From the NCBI GenBank assembly GCA_045544455.1, contig JAZPYZ010000022.1:1-64000 (forward strand): a stretch of DNA of 64,000 nt. The letters are read 5' to 3'. Below, in pieces: positions 26,272 through 35,412 of the stretch (position 1 is its first letter; each line of letters begins with the position of its first letter). Both the position numbers and the translations under genes were made by a program. Source of the stretch: JAZPYZ01 sp045544455. GTDB lineage: Bacteria; Bacillota; Clostridia; Oscillospirales; Acutalibacteraceae. Under the pieces are notes generated by a model. It did no database searches and was not told where the DNA came from. It saw only the letters and a list, made by a program, of their open reading frames with translations.

Positions 26272-29244
26272 TTATCCCTCCCATGTGCCGTCGTGCAACC
26301 CGAACTCTTCGCGTTTACGCTCGATTTCGCGGTTGGTTTCGTTTGTCCAATAGGTCAGCATTTCGCGCGCATCTTCGTTACGCAGGTAGGTCGCTTTGAA
26401 CGCGTTGTCCAAGTTACGGGCCACGTAGTAACCACCCGGCAACTGCGGCAGTTCGATCACGTGTTCGCGTTGTGCGTTCATCGCTTCGAGTTCGGTTTTC
26501 GACCAAGACAGTTGGCCAAAACCTTCGATGTTCGCGGTGGTGTAACGGGCTGCCGCGCCTAACAACGCTTCAATGTCGTTGCCGTAGGACGCTTGCGTAT
26601 CCGCGCTGACCCACCATTTCATGTATTCCCAAGCTTGTTCGTCGGTACCGCGTTGCGTTGCCGCTTTCGGCATTACGCACGCCGCGCCGGCGCCGATTTG
26701 GGTACGGACGATCTCGCCCGTCTCTTCGTTAACAAGGCCCGGCACCAGCGCCACGTCCCACAGGCCGGAAATTTCCGGTGCGGCAACTTTCAGCTTGTTG
26801 TACATGGTGTATTCACAGATCGAGATCGGCATTTCGCCCGAACGGAAACGGTTGTAGTCATCCTTATACAGGTTGAACCCGTAATCGGCGTAGAACGACA
26901 CCCAATCCTTAAAGGCTTCGATACCGTATTCACTCGTAAAGGTACATTCGGTCTTTTCTTCGTTGTAGTAGCTACCGCCACTTTGCAACAACAGCATCTG
27001 GAATACCGTCGCTTGCGGCAAACCGATTTCCATGTTGTTGTGTTGCAGGATCGGTGCCATCTCTAACAATTCGTCCCAGGTTTGCGGCAATTCCAACCCC
27101 AAATCTTCGAGGATGTCTTTGCGGTAGAACATCATGTCAAAGGTCTGCGTTTCGGGCAACGCGTAGTAGTGGCCTTCGATCTCATACGGATCCATACCGG
27201 TTTCGACGAACCAGGAGGTCACTTCATCGTATCCATCGTACCCTTCCAGCGATTGCAACGCGCCACGGAGCGCCAAGTTAACCGGCGTATCGCGTGTTGC
27301 TGACAAATACACATCCGGTGCATAACCGGCCATGATCGCGTTGATCAAGCTGGTCGTAACCAACTGTACGTTAACCGGGATTCCGGTTTCTTTATAGAAG
27401 CTTTCATCGCTCAAACGTTTCACGATGTTGGCTTGGTCACGCGCGGTACTGGTCCACACGATGATGCCGCCTTCGCCCGAGTTACCGATGGTTTCATAGT
27501 CCATCGTGTACGAGCCGTACAGTTGAACCAGTTGATGCCACAAGCTTTCGAAGAAATTGGCACTGGCTTTCGGCGCTTCTTGGTCCGAGGAGGCCACGTA
27601 CAGATAATCGAGTTGCAGCGGTTGTTCTTTCATGGTCAAGATCCATTGCGACAACGCGCTGAGGTTTTCTTTAAAGGTGGTCAGTTTTTTCGCGATGCGG
27701 CTGGGCCGGTCACAGAACTCTTTCAACTGATCCGCCATGGTATACAAAACGGTCGCGGTCGAACCTTCTTTGCCGATAACCGCTTCCAGGGTTTCCGCCT
27801 GCGAATACAGGAGATTGGCTTCACTTTCCAGCGTGTTGAGCAGGTTCGGGATATCGCGCACCAAATCGTAGTCTTGGTAGGAGTCCGGCACCACGCCGGT
27901 GATCATGATGATCTTGCGGTAGATCGCATTGAGCGAATCTTGCGATTCGGCAACCTGTGCCATAACGTTGGACAACTCGTCGAGCGACGGTTCCATCGTG
28001 ATGGTGTGAGTGCCTTTGGTCAGGTAGAAGTAATACGGTTCATCTTCCGACGCGCCAACCTCGTTGATCTGCCAATCGGAACCATACAAGAACCGAACCG
28101 ATTTCATCTCTTCGCAGAGATATTCATCGTCAACCTTGATCGAATAGGTGGTAAACAAACCGCGCACGTACGATTGTTTATATTTAATACCTATTTTATA
28201 CCAACCGTCTTCAGGAACGTCGAGTTCCCACGATACCCATTGGCCGGTATATTTCCACATTTCGCCGCCCATCGCGTTCATGCGCGCATACAAACCGCCA
28301 TACGGTTCGGTCGACGGGCTGGAATAGTCGGCCACCGGACGGGAAACCGGATCCGCTTTCGCGACCGGATTTTCCGCTTGCACCTGTTTAAATTGACCGG
28401 TGGTATCTTTTTCTTCGCCGCCTTGCGGCGCGATGTCTTTATATTTCGGCATATCTTCCGGAGCCGTCAGGAGGAGAGACGCAATATACAACGGTTCACG
28501 AATGATGCCCAGTTCGATGGTGTGAGTGCCTTCTTCCAGGTAGAAGACAAACGGCAACGTGTGCATGCCTTCGAAATCCATGAACGCCGCGGTCCGCCAC
28601 CGATACACTTCCAAATAGTCCGGCGTCAGTTCGTTGCCCTTTTCATCTTGGGCGAAACGACCGTCTTCGGTCTGTTCGTCGATGAAAATACGGCTAAACG
28701 AAAATTCATCCGCTTCGACAAAGGGATGTTGTCCGTCGATCTTCAAGGACAGTTCGATCGCTTTGTTGGTGTAGGCGATCGCCTGGTACTCCATCTCAAG
28801 TTGGTATAAGCCGGTTGCCGGTACTTCGACCGTCCAGCTAACACTACCCTCTTGGCTTTCCCATTTGAGCACGTTTTCTTTGCCGTCGAAGTCTACCGCT
28901 TCGGCAGCCGCACCGTTGTCACCGGTGAAATCACCGCCGGCGATCACGATATCTTCGGTCGCGCTCGGAATCTCGCCGTACTGCTTGTAGTATTTGTCAT
29001 ACGTCGGCAGTTTTTGGCTCTCTTCCGGCTCGGCCGTTTCGTCCGAACCTTCCGCCTCTTGCGAAGCATCCGTCTCGTCCGAACCTTCCGTGCTTTCTTG
29101 CTCTTCGTCTTCTTTCTCGGTCACGACCAGAGAAAGATCTTCTTCATCGGTGACGGTCGTCTCGTCCGCCGCCACTACGTACGTGCCGCCCAGCGAGAAA
29201 ATGACCATCCACAATGCCAAAAGAAATGACAGCCGCTTTTTCAT
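26272..29244 (-). CDS. 990-residue secreted solute-binding protein with two N-terminal carbohydrate-binding-like domains
   Basis: The ATG follows AGGAGG by 7 nt. A signal peptide (about 1-26, ending near VVAADE) has no lipobox, so lipid anchoring is not expected. A very acidic linker (about 27-85) is followed by two jelly-roll-like domains of CBM6/35 type (about 95-270 and 310-440; motifs SVSWTVEVPATGLYQLEM-like core WTVEVPATGLY, EEGTHTIELG; WVSWELDVPEDGWY, LTKGTHTITM). A helical linker spans about 445-585. Residues about 605-985 form a family 1 solute-binding fold (IVWTSTARDQ, PDVYLSATRD, MMFYRKDILEDLGLELPQTW, MPISICEYTMYNKL). It most likely feeds the two following permeases. The length is more than twice the family norm. 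Confidence 0.9.
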   Translation of the reverse strand: MKKRLSFLLALWMVIFSLGGTYVVAADETTVTDEEDLSLVVTEKEDEEQESTEGSDETDASQEAEGSDETAEPEESQKLPTYDKYYKQYGEIPSATEDIVIAGGDFTGDNGAAAEAVDFDGKENVLKWESQEGSVSWTVEVPATGLYQLEMEYQAIAYTNKAIELSLKIDGQHPFVEADEFSFSRIFIDEQTEDGRFAQDEKGNELTPDYLEVYRWRTAAFMDFEGMHTLPFVFYLEEGTHTIELGIIREPLYIASLLLTAPEDMPKYKDIAPQGGEEKDTTGQFKQVQAENPVAKADPVSRPVADYSSPSTEPYGGLYARMNAMGGEMWKYTGQWVSWELDVPEDGWYKIGIKYKQSYVRGLFTTYSIKVDDEYLCEEMKSVRFLYGSDWQINEVGASEDEPYYFYLTKGTHTITMEPSLDELSNVMAQVAESQDSLNAIYRKIIMITGVVPDSYQDYDLVRDIPNLLNTLESEANLLYSQAETLEAVIGKEGSTATVLYTMADQLKEFCDRPSRIAKKLTTFKENLSALSQWILTMKEQPLQLDYLYVASSDQEAPKASANFFESLWHQLVQLYGSYTMDYETIGNSGEGGIIVWTSTARDQANIVKRLSDESFYKETGIPVNVQLVTTSLINAIMAGYAPDVYLSATRDTPVNLALRGALQSLEGYDGYDEVTSWFVETGMDPYEIEGHYYALPETQTFDMMFYRKDILEDLGLELPQTWDELLEMAPILQHNNMEIGLPQATVFQMLLLQSGGSYYNEEKTECTFTSEYGIEAFKDWVSFYADYGFNLYKDDYNRFRSGEMPISICEYTMYNKLKVAAPEISGLWDVALVPGLVNEETGEIVRTQIGAGAACVMPKAATQRGTDEQAWEYMKWWVSADTQASYGNDIEALLGAAARYTTANIEGFGQLSWSKTELEAMNAQREHVIELPQLPGGYYVARNLDNAFKATYLRNEDAREMLTYWTNETNREIERKREEFGLHDGTWEG

Positions 29245-29263
29245 CTGTTCTCCTCCTATGATG

Positions 29264-29280
29264 GGCGAATCCTTCGCCCG
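29264..29280 (-). promoter_or_regulatory. Leader hairpin just upstream of the Shine-Dalgarno of the 990-residue gene
   Basis: GGGCGAA and TTCGCCC form a 7-bp stem with a 3-nt loop, ending about 7 nt before the AGGAGG. It may tune ribosome loading of the first gene of the glycan operon. Confidence 0.4.
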
Positions 29281-29294
29281 AATAGTCTTTTTTC

Positions 29295-29325
29295 ACAAAC
29301 GGGAAAGGTGCGGTTCCCCGTTTGT
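29295..29325 (-). repeat. Inverted repeat in the operon leader
   Basis: ACAAACGGG and CCCGTTTGT form a 9-bp stem with a 13-nt loop. On the minus strand the stem is followed by GAAAAAAG, so it is not a T-tailed terminator. Confidence 0.4.
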
Positions 29326-29370
29326 TAAAACCGGTCTTTTCTTGCCGAAAAACGCGCAAAGAACACCATT

Positions 29371-29399
29371 TAGCCTGGTTTTTTTGGAAAAACCGGCTA
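29371..29399 (-). repeat. Inverted repeat in the operon leader
   Basis: TAGCC plus GGTTTTT pair with AAAAACC plus GGCTA, leaving one bulged base and a 4-nt loop. It could be a regulatory RNA stem or an operator. Confidence 0.35.
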
Positions 29400-29791
29400 A
29401 TAGTGTCAATTCATTCGTTTGATGTTTGCAACGAACGGCAAAAAATTTTGCCCGATTTTGTATAAAACAAACAACTACTTATACTATAACGGAAACATCT
29501 TGTTTTGTATTTGCTCATTTTTGGTTCATATTTGTCATTTTTTGCTATGATTGTTGTGCGAAATAGTTAATCATTCCCATCGCTTTTTAGTAGAGTTTTT
29601 ATTCTTTTGAGCAAAACAACCAATGTTTTTGTTGATTTTGTAACAAATCGACAAAAATGTTTAGCAAAAAAAGTCGGTCGGTGAGGCGGCATTTGAGCAT
29701 GTTTTGACAAATTGACCACCATCCGTTGCGGTTTTATACTCCTGTAAACACAACCGATAGATATCATCGGCACGAACGCCCGTTGCAAACA

Positions 29792-29826
29792 AAAACCGGT
29801 GAGGGACAATTTGTCCCTCACCGGTT
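29792..29826 (-). terminator. Terminator of the single-TM protein gene
   Basis: AAACCGGTGAGGGACAA pairs with its reverse complement around a tight loop and is followed on the minus strand by TTTTTG. It separates the gene at 29848 from the glycan operon leader. Confidence 0.85.
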
Positions 29827-29847
29827 TATATGCACAGTCACGTCGGG

Positions 29848-30549
29848 TTATGACGCTTCGTAAGCCTCGATATAGGTTTGCAACAGTTGGTGATGCGCGT
29901 CCGATACCGCTTCGTATTTCTCGCCGGCCGCCAAGCCGGTGGCCGCCCGCACGAACCACACGAAATCCTCGGTGTACCACACCTGCATAAGATCGGCGTC
30001 CGACAAGGCATTTTCGGCGTTCCACACCCACCGGTCGGTCAACCCGCCGTCGGTCGTGGTGAGTGGCCGGAAAAAGTCCTCATCCGCTTCCAACAATTCT
30101 TTCAGATCCGCTTCGTACACGTCTTTTTCCACCGCAAACAACATAAAATCCCCAGCGCCAATCACCGTCATCAGTTTTTGATGGCCGGCATACGGATCTT
30201 CCATGCCGTTCGCCGCTAACGCGATGTTATCGACCAGGATCGACACCTTGCCATTGCCATCCACGTCGGTGGCAAAAGGGGCAAGTTCCGCTTTCATCAG
30301 ATCCAGTGTGGTCGGCGCGATCATCTGATCGCTAACCACCGTCACGGTATAGTCGTATTTCTCTTTGGTGAGATACTGCACCGTCAACAACACGGCCGCC
30401 ACCAGCGTAAACGCCGCTAAACAGGCCGGTATTTTGTAATGATACCAAAAATTCTCCCATTTCCCTTTCGGCGTTTTCGGTGCCCCGATTTCTTCCGCCG
30501 GTTTCAGGTCCTCCTCACTCACATGCACCAAATAGCGTTCTCTCGCCAT
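29848..30549 (-). CDS. Conserved single-membrane-helix protein of unknown function
   Basis: 233 residues from the ATG at 30549, with GGGAG 9 nt upstream. A cytoplasmic N-terminus of about 45 residues (ending in KTPKGKWENFWYHYK) leads into one membrane helix (about 47-67). An outer domain of about 165 residues follows, with DYTVTVVSDQM and DVDGNGKVSILVDNI. The DVDGNGKV stretch resembles a Ca-binding loop but is isolated. I do not recognise a named family. It has its own promoter and terminator, so it is a single-gene unit. Confidence 0.7.
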   Translation of the reverse strand: MARERYLVHVSEEDLKPAEEIGAPKTPKGKWENFWYHYKIPACLAAFTLVAAVLLTVQYLTKEKYDYTVTVVSDQMIAPTTLDLMKAELAPFATDVDGNGKVSILVDNIALAANGMEDPYAGHQKLMTVIGAGDFMLFAVEKDVYEADLKELLEADEDFFRPLTTTDGGLTDRWVWNAENALSDADLMQVWYTEDFVWFVRAATGLAAGEKYEAVSDAHHQLLQTYIEAYEAS

Positions 30550-30586
30550 TGCGTTTAACTCCCTTTCCATGTAAGTTTGTATCTCG

Positions 30587-30615
30587 ATTATACCAAACAA
30601 CCCCATCGAAATCAA
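30587..30615 (-). promoter_or_regulatory. Sigma-A promoter for the gene at 29848
   Basis: On the minus strand, TTGATT, 17 nt and TATAAT lie about 40 nt before the start codon, directly after the terminator of the aminopeptidase gene. Confidence 0.75.
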
Positions 30616-30618
30616 GCA

Positions 30619-30648
30619 AAAAGCCGTTCGGGTTAAACCGAACGGCTT
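30619..30648 (-). terminator. Terminator of the aminopeptidase operon
   Basis: AAGCCGTTCGG and CCGAACGGCTT form an 11-bp stem with a 6-nt loop, followed by TTTTTG on the minus strand. Confidence 0.85.
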
Positions 30649-30665
30649 GTTTTGGATTTGTGCGA

Positions 30666-32075
30666 TCAATCTTCACGGGTGAGCAGGGCAAAGAACGCCT
30701 TGTGCGCCATGAAAACGTCGAGTTTCGACACCACTTCCAGCGGCGCGTGCATCGATAGTACCGGCACGCCGAGGTCGACGGTATCGACATCGAGATTGGC
30801 GATATATTTCGCGACCGTTCCGCCGCCGCCGATATCGACGCGACCGAGTTCCCCGATCTGCCAGACAACCTCGTTTTGATCCATCAAACGGCGTACCCGG
30901 CCCATGAGTTCCGCCGACGCGTCGGAGGTGTCGCCCTTGCCGCGTGCGCCGGTATATTTCGTGAGCACTACGCCGTTGTTGATCTGGGCACAGTTGCGCA
31001 GTTCCACCACGTCCGGATAGATCGGATCGAACGCCACGTTGACGTCAGCCGACAAGCAGACCGAACGGGAAAACACGGTGCGCGCATGGGTATCGAACGC
31101 GGCGGCCAGTTCTTCCACAAAATATTTCAAGAACGCCGATTGCATGCCGGTGTTGCCGTCCGAACCGGTTTCTTCCTTATCGGCCAACAACGTAACAGCG
31201 GTATACGCCGGCAGTTTGGTATCGAGCAACGCGGTCAACGCCGGATACGCGCAAACGCGATCGTCGTGTCCGTACGCGCCGATCATACTGCGATCGAACC
31301 CGATGTCGCGCGCGCCAAACGCCGGTACCACTTCGAGTTCCGCCGACAGGAAATCGGCTTCCACGATGCCGTATTGTTTATTGAGGATATCCATGATATG
31401 CAGTTTGACCAGATCGGCGCCCTCTTCGTTGCCGATTGCACGCGAACCGATGAGAATGTTCAGATCTTCGCCGCGCACGAGTTCCGGTGCCGGGCGTTTC
31501 ATCTGTTCGGACGCGAGGTGCGGCAACAGATCGGTTACGCAGAACACCGGATCGTCCGGGTTTTCGCCGATGTTGACCGTCACCGACGAACCGTCGCGGC
31601 GCATCACCACACCGTGCAACGACAACGGGATCGAGGTCCATTGATATTTCTTGATACCGCCGTAATAATGAGTATCGAAATACGCCAAATTGTGATCTTC
31701 GTACAACGGATTGGGCTTGAGGTCCAGACGGGGCGAATCGATATGCGCCGCCGCGATCGAAACCCCTTCGGCCGGGGATTTGGTACCGATCACCGCCAGG
31801 ATCAACGCTTTGCCGCGGTTGTTGACGTACACGCGATCGCCGGCTTTGAGCGCTTGTCCGGCTTTAAACGGCACAAATCCGGCTTTTTCGGCCATTTCGA
31901 CCGCATAGGTCACCACTTCGCGCTCGGTTTTGGCGGTGGACAAAAACCGTTTGTATTCGTCGCAATACAGGTCTGCCGTCGCGATCTGTTGCGAATCGAG
32001 GGTTTTGTCGGCCTGGGTCGGTTTGTAAAGCAGATCTTCGCGCAGGGTGTCGAGTTTGCTGTTGGTTTCAGACAT
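30666..32075 (-). CDS. M18-family metallo-aminopeptidase
   Basis: 469 residues, the usual length for clostridial M18 enzymes. Metal-site motifs are visible: AAHIDSPRLDLKP near residue 109, DKEETGSDGNTGMQSAF near 300, and SMHAPLEVVSKLD near the C-terminus. It is expected to be a cytoplasmic dizinc aminopeptidase that removes N-terminal residues, often acidic or hydrophobic, from peptides. It is the last gene of the DUF951-prfA-tsaC-coaE-transglycosylase series, 34 bp after the preceding stop, and is followed by a terminator. Confidence 0.93.
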   Translation of the reverse strand: MSETNSKLDTLREDLLYKPTQADKTLDSQQIATADLYCDEYKRFLSTAKTEREVVTYAVEMAEKAGFVPFKAGQALKAGDRVYVNNRGKALILAVIGTKSPAEGVSIAAAHIDSPRLDLKPNPLYEDHNLAYFDTHYYGGIKKYQWTSIPLSLHGVVMRRDGSSVTVNIGENPDDPVFCVTDLLPHLASEQMKRPAPELVRGEDLNILIGSRAIGNEEGADLVKLHIMDILNKQYGIVEADFLSAELEVVPAFGARDIGFDRSMIGAYGHDDRVCAYPALTALLDTKLPAYTAVTLLADKEETGSDGNTGMQSAFLKYFVEELAAAFDTHARTVFSRSVCLSADVNVAFDPIYPDVVELRNCAQINNGVVLTKYTGARGKGDTSDASAELMGRVRRLMDQNEVVWQIGELGRVDIGGGGTVAKYIANLDVDTVDLGVPVLSMHAPLEVVSKLDVFMAHKAFFALLTRED

Positions 32076-32109
32076 GGTTATCTTCCTTTCTGTATATCAC
32101 GTTATGTGT

Positions 32110-32688
32110 TTATAAATCATAGAGCGACCGATACATCTCTTTGGCTTCGGCCACTTTTTGGACATATTGTTCGGTTTCCGCAAACGGAATGGTATGCAAC
32201 GTTTCGCCGTCATCCGAATACGCCGGATCATCCAACCATTTCCACACGTTGCCCATGCCGGCATTATACGCCGCGAGCACCGTTTCTTCTGTCGAAAACA
32301 GTTGACCAAGCGAGTGCAACGTCGCGCACCCGAACCGAATGTTGAGTTCGGGATCGGTCAGACAGTCTGCCTCGTACGGCGGATCGATCCGTTCGCGCCA
32401 TTGTGCCCATTCAAAGGTGTCCGGCGTAAGTTGCATCAACCCGATCGCGCCGGCCGGCGAAACCGCGTCGGCTTGAAACCCGCTTTCGGTACAGATCACC
32501 GCATACACCAACACGGGATCTAATTCATATTCTGCCGCATATTGTTCTACCCATTCGGTATATTTTAACGGATATTGCGCACGGTAAAACCGATCCTGTG
32601 CCTCCCGGAACACCAGTATTCCGGCGATCACGATCGCTACCGTCAATACACCCGTGATCGCGAGCGTGATCCAACGTTTTCGGTTCAT
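32110..32688 (-). CDS. Lytic transglycosylase, SLT/GH23 type
   Basis: 192 residues. An N-terminal membrane helix or uncleaved signal (about 7-28) anchors an outer SLT domain (about 45-190) with the catalytic ESGF motif (CTESGFQADAVS), AIGLMQLTP and AAYNAGMGNV. It cleaves peptidoglycan between MurNAc and GlcNAc, forming anhydro ends. GGAGG precedes the ATG, which overlaps the coaE stop by 4 bp (ATGA). It is a small stand-alone enzyme, similar in size to those coupled to coaE in related genomes. Confidence 0.93.
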   Translation of the reverse strand: MNRKRWITLAITGVLTVAIVIAGILVFREAQDRFYRAQYPLKYTEWVEQYAAEYELDPVLVYAVICTESGFQADAVSPAGAIGLMQLTPDTFEWAQWRERIDPPYEADCLTDPELNIRFGCATLHSLGQLFSTEETVLAAYNAGMGNVWKWLDDPAYSDDGETLHTIPFAETEQYVQKVAEAKEMYRSLYDL

Positions 32689-33293
32689 ATCCCAACCTCC
32701 GCAACCAATCGGTCCACCTGGGCGGCCAACGCATCCAGATCGCCATCGTTAACAATCACCACGTCGGCTCGGTCCCGATAAAACGCATCATCGGGTTGGG
32801 CCGCCATGCGTTGTTTGGCGGCGGCCGCATCCAGCTGATCACGCGCACAAATCCGCGTTTCGCGAACGGCCGGCGTGGCCAATACCACGACCGAAAGCGC
32901 ACATTCGCGATCGAGATCCGCCTCAAACAACAGCGGCGCATCCAACACCGCCATCTTCGCACCCGAAGCCTGGATCGCCTCGGCACGACGGCGAATCTCT
33001 TCTAAAATAAACGGATGTGCCACCGCGTTGAGTTTGGCCGTACTGTTCGCATCCGCAAACGCACGCGTGGCCAGAGCGCGGCGATCGAGCGTACCGTCTT
33101 GGCGCAGAATATCCGCGCCAAACGCTTTGGCTAACGCCGCCAAACACGGCGAACCGGCGGTTTGTACCGCGCGCGTCGCATCGTCGGCATCGATGATCGG
33201 CAGGTGATGTTGGTTTAACAAAGCCGCTACCGTGCTTTTACCGGCACCCGTCGGGCCGGTCAGTCCCATCAGCCGAAATGTCGTCGATTTCAC
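32685..33293 (-). CDS. coaE: Dephospho-CoA kinase
   Basis: 202 residues. The Walker A motif GPTGAGKSTV lies at about residues 13-22, with the conserved DADDATRAVQ and LDAPLLFEA stretches of CoaE. It phosphorylates dephospho-CoA in the last step of CoA synthesis. The best start is a GTG at 33293 with GAGGTGA about 6 nt upstream. It overlaps the end of the preceding Sua5-type gene by 56 bp, so the two are translationally linked. Confidence 0.95.
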   Translation of the reverse strand: MKSTTFRLMGLTGPTGAGKSTVAALLNQHHLPIIDADDATRAVQTAGSPCLAALAKAFGADILRQDGTLDRRALATRAFADANSTAKLNAVAHPFILEEIRRRAEAIQASGAKMAVLDAPLLFEADLDRECALSVVVLATPAVRETRICARDQLDAAAAKQRMAAQPDDAFYRDRADVVIVNDGDLDALAAQVDRLVAEVGI

Positions 33294-34311
33294 CGTTGAT
33301 CACCTCGAATCCGGCGGCGCGTAACAATCGGTTGTACACCGCCAATCCAATCCCGTTTGGATCGGGACAGGCAGCAAACACCCGTTTCGCACCGCGTTGA
33401 TCTAATGCGCGCAAAGCATCGAACAACCCTTGCGCTTGGGTGGCCGGCTCACGACGCGTCCCATAGGACACCGACGCGATGGCGATGTGTTCGATATCTT
33501 CTTCTAAGCAAAGAGCCGTATCGTCCGGCCGGGCGTGTTGCCGCACAAACCGGCGATAGGTATCGGTGTCACCGGTCACCAATATCACGTGAGCCGTCGG
33601 CGCATAGTGCTTATACTTCATGCCGGGCGATGCCGCCACTTGGCCGGCTTTAAGTTCGGCGGTAACGGCCGGATCAATCTCGATCTCGCCTACCACCTCA
33701 CGAAGCATGTCCGGCGTGATGCCGCCGGGACGAAGCAACCGCGGAACCGGCCCATCGAGCGCAACCACCGTCGATTCCAACCCGACGTCGCATCCGCCGC
33801 CGTCCACCACCGCGGCGATCTTGCCGTCGAGATCGGCGAGCACGTGGGCCGCTGTCGTGGGACTGGGACTGCCCGATCGGTTGGCAGACGGCGCCGCCAA
33901 CACACAACCTGATTGCCGGATCAACGCCTGCGCCACAGGGTGGGACGGAAACCGTACCGCTACCGTGGAAAGGCCGGCCGTGACCGCATCCGGCACGCAC
34001 GGCGCATGCGGTAAAATCATGGTCAACGGGCCGGGCCAAAACGCCTGTGCGAGTGCATGGGCGGCCGGTGTGATCTCGGTCACCAACGCGTCCCATTGGG
34101 ACAGGTCGGCAATATGTACGATCAACGGATTATCCATCGGGCGACCTTTTGCCTCAAAGATGCGGCGCACCGCACCGGGATTGAGGGCATCCGCCGCCAA
34201 TCCATAGACCGTTTCGGTGGGGATCGCGACCACGTCACCTTGCGCGAGCAGGTCGGCCGCCACCGCTAAATCGGCGGCCGAATCGGTCAGTCGCCGGGTT
34301 TGTTTTGTCAT
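33238..34311 (-). CDS. Threonylcarbamoyl-AMP synthase (Sua5/YwlC type)
   Basis: 357 residues from the ATG at 34311. The YrdC-like domain (about 12-200) shows IPTETVYGLAADA, KGRPMDNPLIVHI, FWPGPLT and APSANRSGSPSPT. A C-terminal Sua5 domain (about 235-345) is linked by GMKYKHYAP. It makes threonylcarbamoyl-AMP from threonine, bicarbonate and ATP for the t6A37 modification of ANN-decoding tRNAs. It starts 4 bp after the prfA stop. Confidence 0.95.
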   Translation of the reverse strand: MTKQTRRLTDSAADLAVAADLLAQGDVVAIPTETVYGLAADALNPGAVRRIFEAKGRPMDNPLIVHIADLSQWDALVTEITPAAHALAQAFWPGPLTMILPHAPCVPDAVTAGLSTVAVRFPSHPVAQALIRQSGCVLAAPSANRSGSPSPTTAAHVLADLDGKIAAVVDGGGCDVGLESTVVALDGPVPRLLRPGGITPDMLREVVGEIEIDPAVTAELKAGQVAASPGMKYKHYAPTAHVILVTGDTDTYRRFVRQHARPDDTALCLEEDIEHIAIASVSYGTRREPATQAQGLFDALRALDQRGAKRVFAACPDPNGIGLAVYNRLLRAAGFEVINGEIDDISADGTDRPDGCR

Positions 34312-34315
34312 CGGT

Positions 34316-35389
34316 TTATTCTTCCTTTGCTTGCAACTTTTCGGCGCGATCGGCGGTGGTAAGCGCATCGATGATCTCATCCAGATCGCCGTTCATGACC
34401 GCGTCGAGTTTATATAACGTCAACCCGATCCGATGATCGGTGACGCGTCCTTGCGGAAAATTGTAGGTGCGGATACGCTCGCTTCGATCGCCGGTACCAA
34501 CCTGCGATTTGCGATCCGCCGCGACCGCCGCTTGTTGCGCCGCCATCTCCTGTTCGTATAGCCGCGCACGCAATACGCGCATGGCTTTTTCCTTGTTCTT
34601 CAACTGGCTGCGTTCGTCCTGACATTCCACCACCATGCCGGTCGGCAGGTGGGTGATGCGGATGGCAGATTCGGTCTTGTTGATATGCTGCCCGCCGGCG
34701 CCGGACGCACGAAACGTATCGATCTGCAGGTCGCCGGACGCGATCTGCACGTCCACCTCTTCCACCTCCGGCAACACCGCTACCGTGGCGGTGGAGGTGT
34801 GAATGCGGCCGCCGGCTTCGGTTTCGGGCACGCGTTGCACCCGATGTACGCCGCTTTCGAACTTAAATTTACTGTATGCGCCGTCACCACTGACCGAAAA
34901 CACCACTTCTTTATAACCGCCGAGTTCGGTTTGGTTCTCGTTGATGATCTCCACCGAAAACCCGTGCGCTTCCGCGTACATGGTATACAGGCGGTACAAC
35001 GAATGCGCGAACAACGCCGATTCTTCCCCGCCGGCACCGCCGCGAATCTCGACCATGACGTCGCGATCGTCGTTCGGATCACGGGGCGCGAGCAGAATTT
35101 TCAGATCCTCGGTCAGTTGCGCAACCTTGGCTTTCCCCTCTTTAAACTCGATGTCCGCGAGTTCTTTGAGTTCTTTATCGCCGCCGGCTTCGCCGATCAG
35201 CGCTTCGGCCTCTTCCACCTGTTTAACGGCGGCGTTATATGCCTCATACGCCTCGATAATCGGGCGCAGTTTGGCCGATTCTTTCATCAGTTGTCGCAAC
35301 AATTCGGGATTCGCCGCGACATCGGGTTCGTATAAACGGTGGGACAGTTCGTCGTACCGTTTGGCCACTTGTTGCAGTTTGGAAAACAT
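34316..35389 (-). CDS. prfA: Peptide chain release factor 1
   Basis: 357 residues from the ATG at 35389, with a G-rich RBS upstream. The GGQ motif lies in ASGAGGQHINKTESA, and the codon-recognition region before it and RGGAGGEESALFA are typical of RF1. It terminates translation at UAA and UAG. The upstream in-frame start at 35497 is rejected because it overlaps the DUF951 gene. The prfA-sua5 pairing is common in Firmicutes. Confidence 0.96.
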   Translation of the reverse strand: MFSKLQQVAKRYDELSHRLYEPDVAANPELLRQLMKESAKLRPIIEAYEAYNAAVKQVEEAEALIGEAGGDKELKELADIEFKEGKAKVAQLTEDLKILLAPRDPNDDRDVMVEIRGGAGGEESALFAHSLYRLYTMYAEAHGFSVEIINENQTELGGYKEVVFSVSGDGAYSKFKFESGVHRVQRVPETEAGGRIHTSTATVAVLPEVEEVDVQIASGDLQIDTFRASGAGGQHINKTESAIRITHLPTGMVVECQDERSQLKNKEKAMRVLRARLYEQEMAAQQAAVAADRKSQVGTGDRSERIRTYNFPQGRVTDHRIGLTLYKLDAVMNGDLDEIIDALTTADRAEKLQAKEE

Positions 35390-35412
35390 CCCACCGCACC
35401 CCCTTTTTAAAA

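Larger units (their letters stand above)
29245..29791. other. Non-coding upstream region of the glycan operon (about 550 bp)
   Basis: No credible gene is seen. The part next to the operon holds three inverted repeats (29264-29280, 29295-29325, 29371-29399). The part from about 29400 to 29700 is AT-rich. No sigma-A promoter with acceptable spacing was found on the minus strand, so the start of transcription remains unassigned. Confidence 0.6.

Noticed and set aside
29567..30031. Minus-strand 154-codon frame overlapping the gene at 29848
   Set aside because: It overlaps the end of a better-supported gene in another frame, runs through its terminator, and has no RBS or domain.
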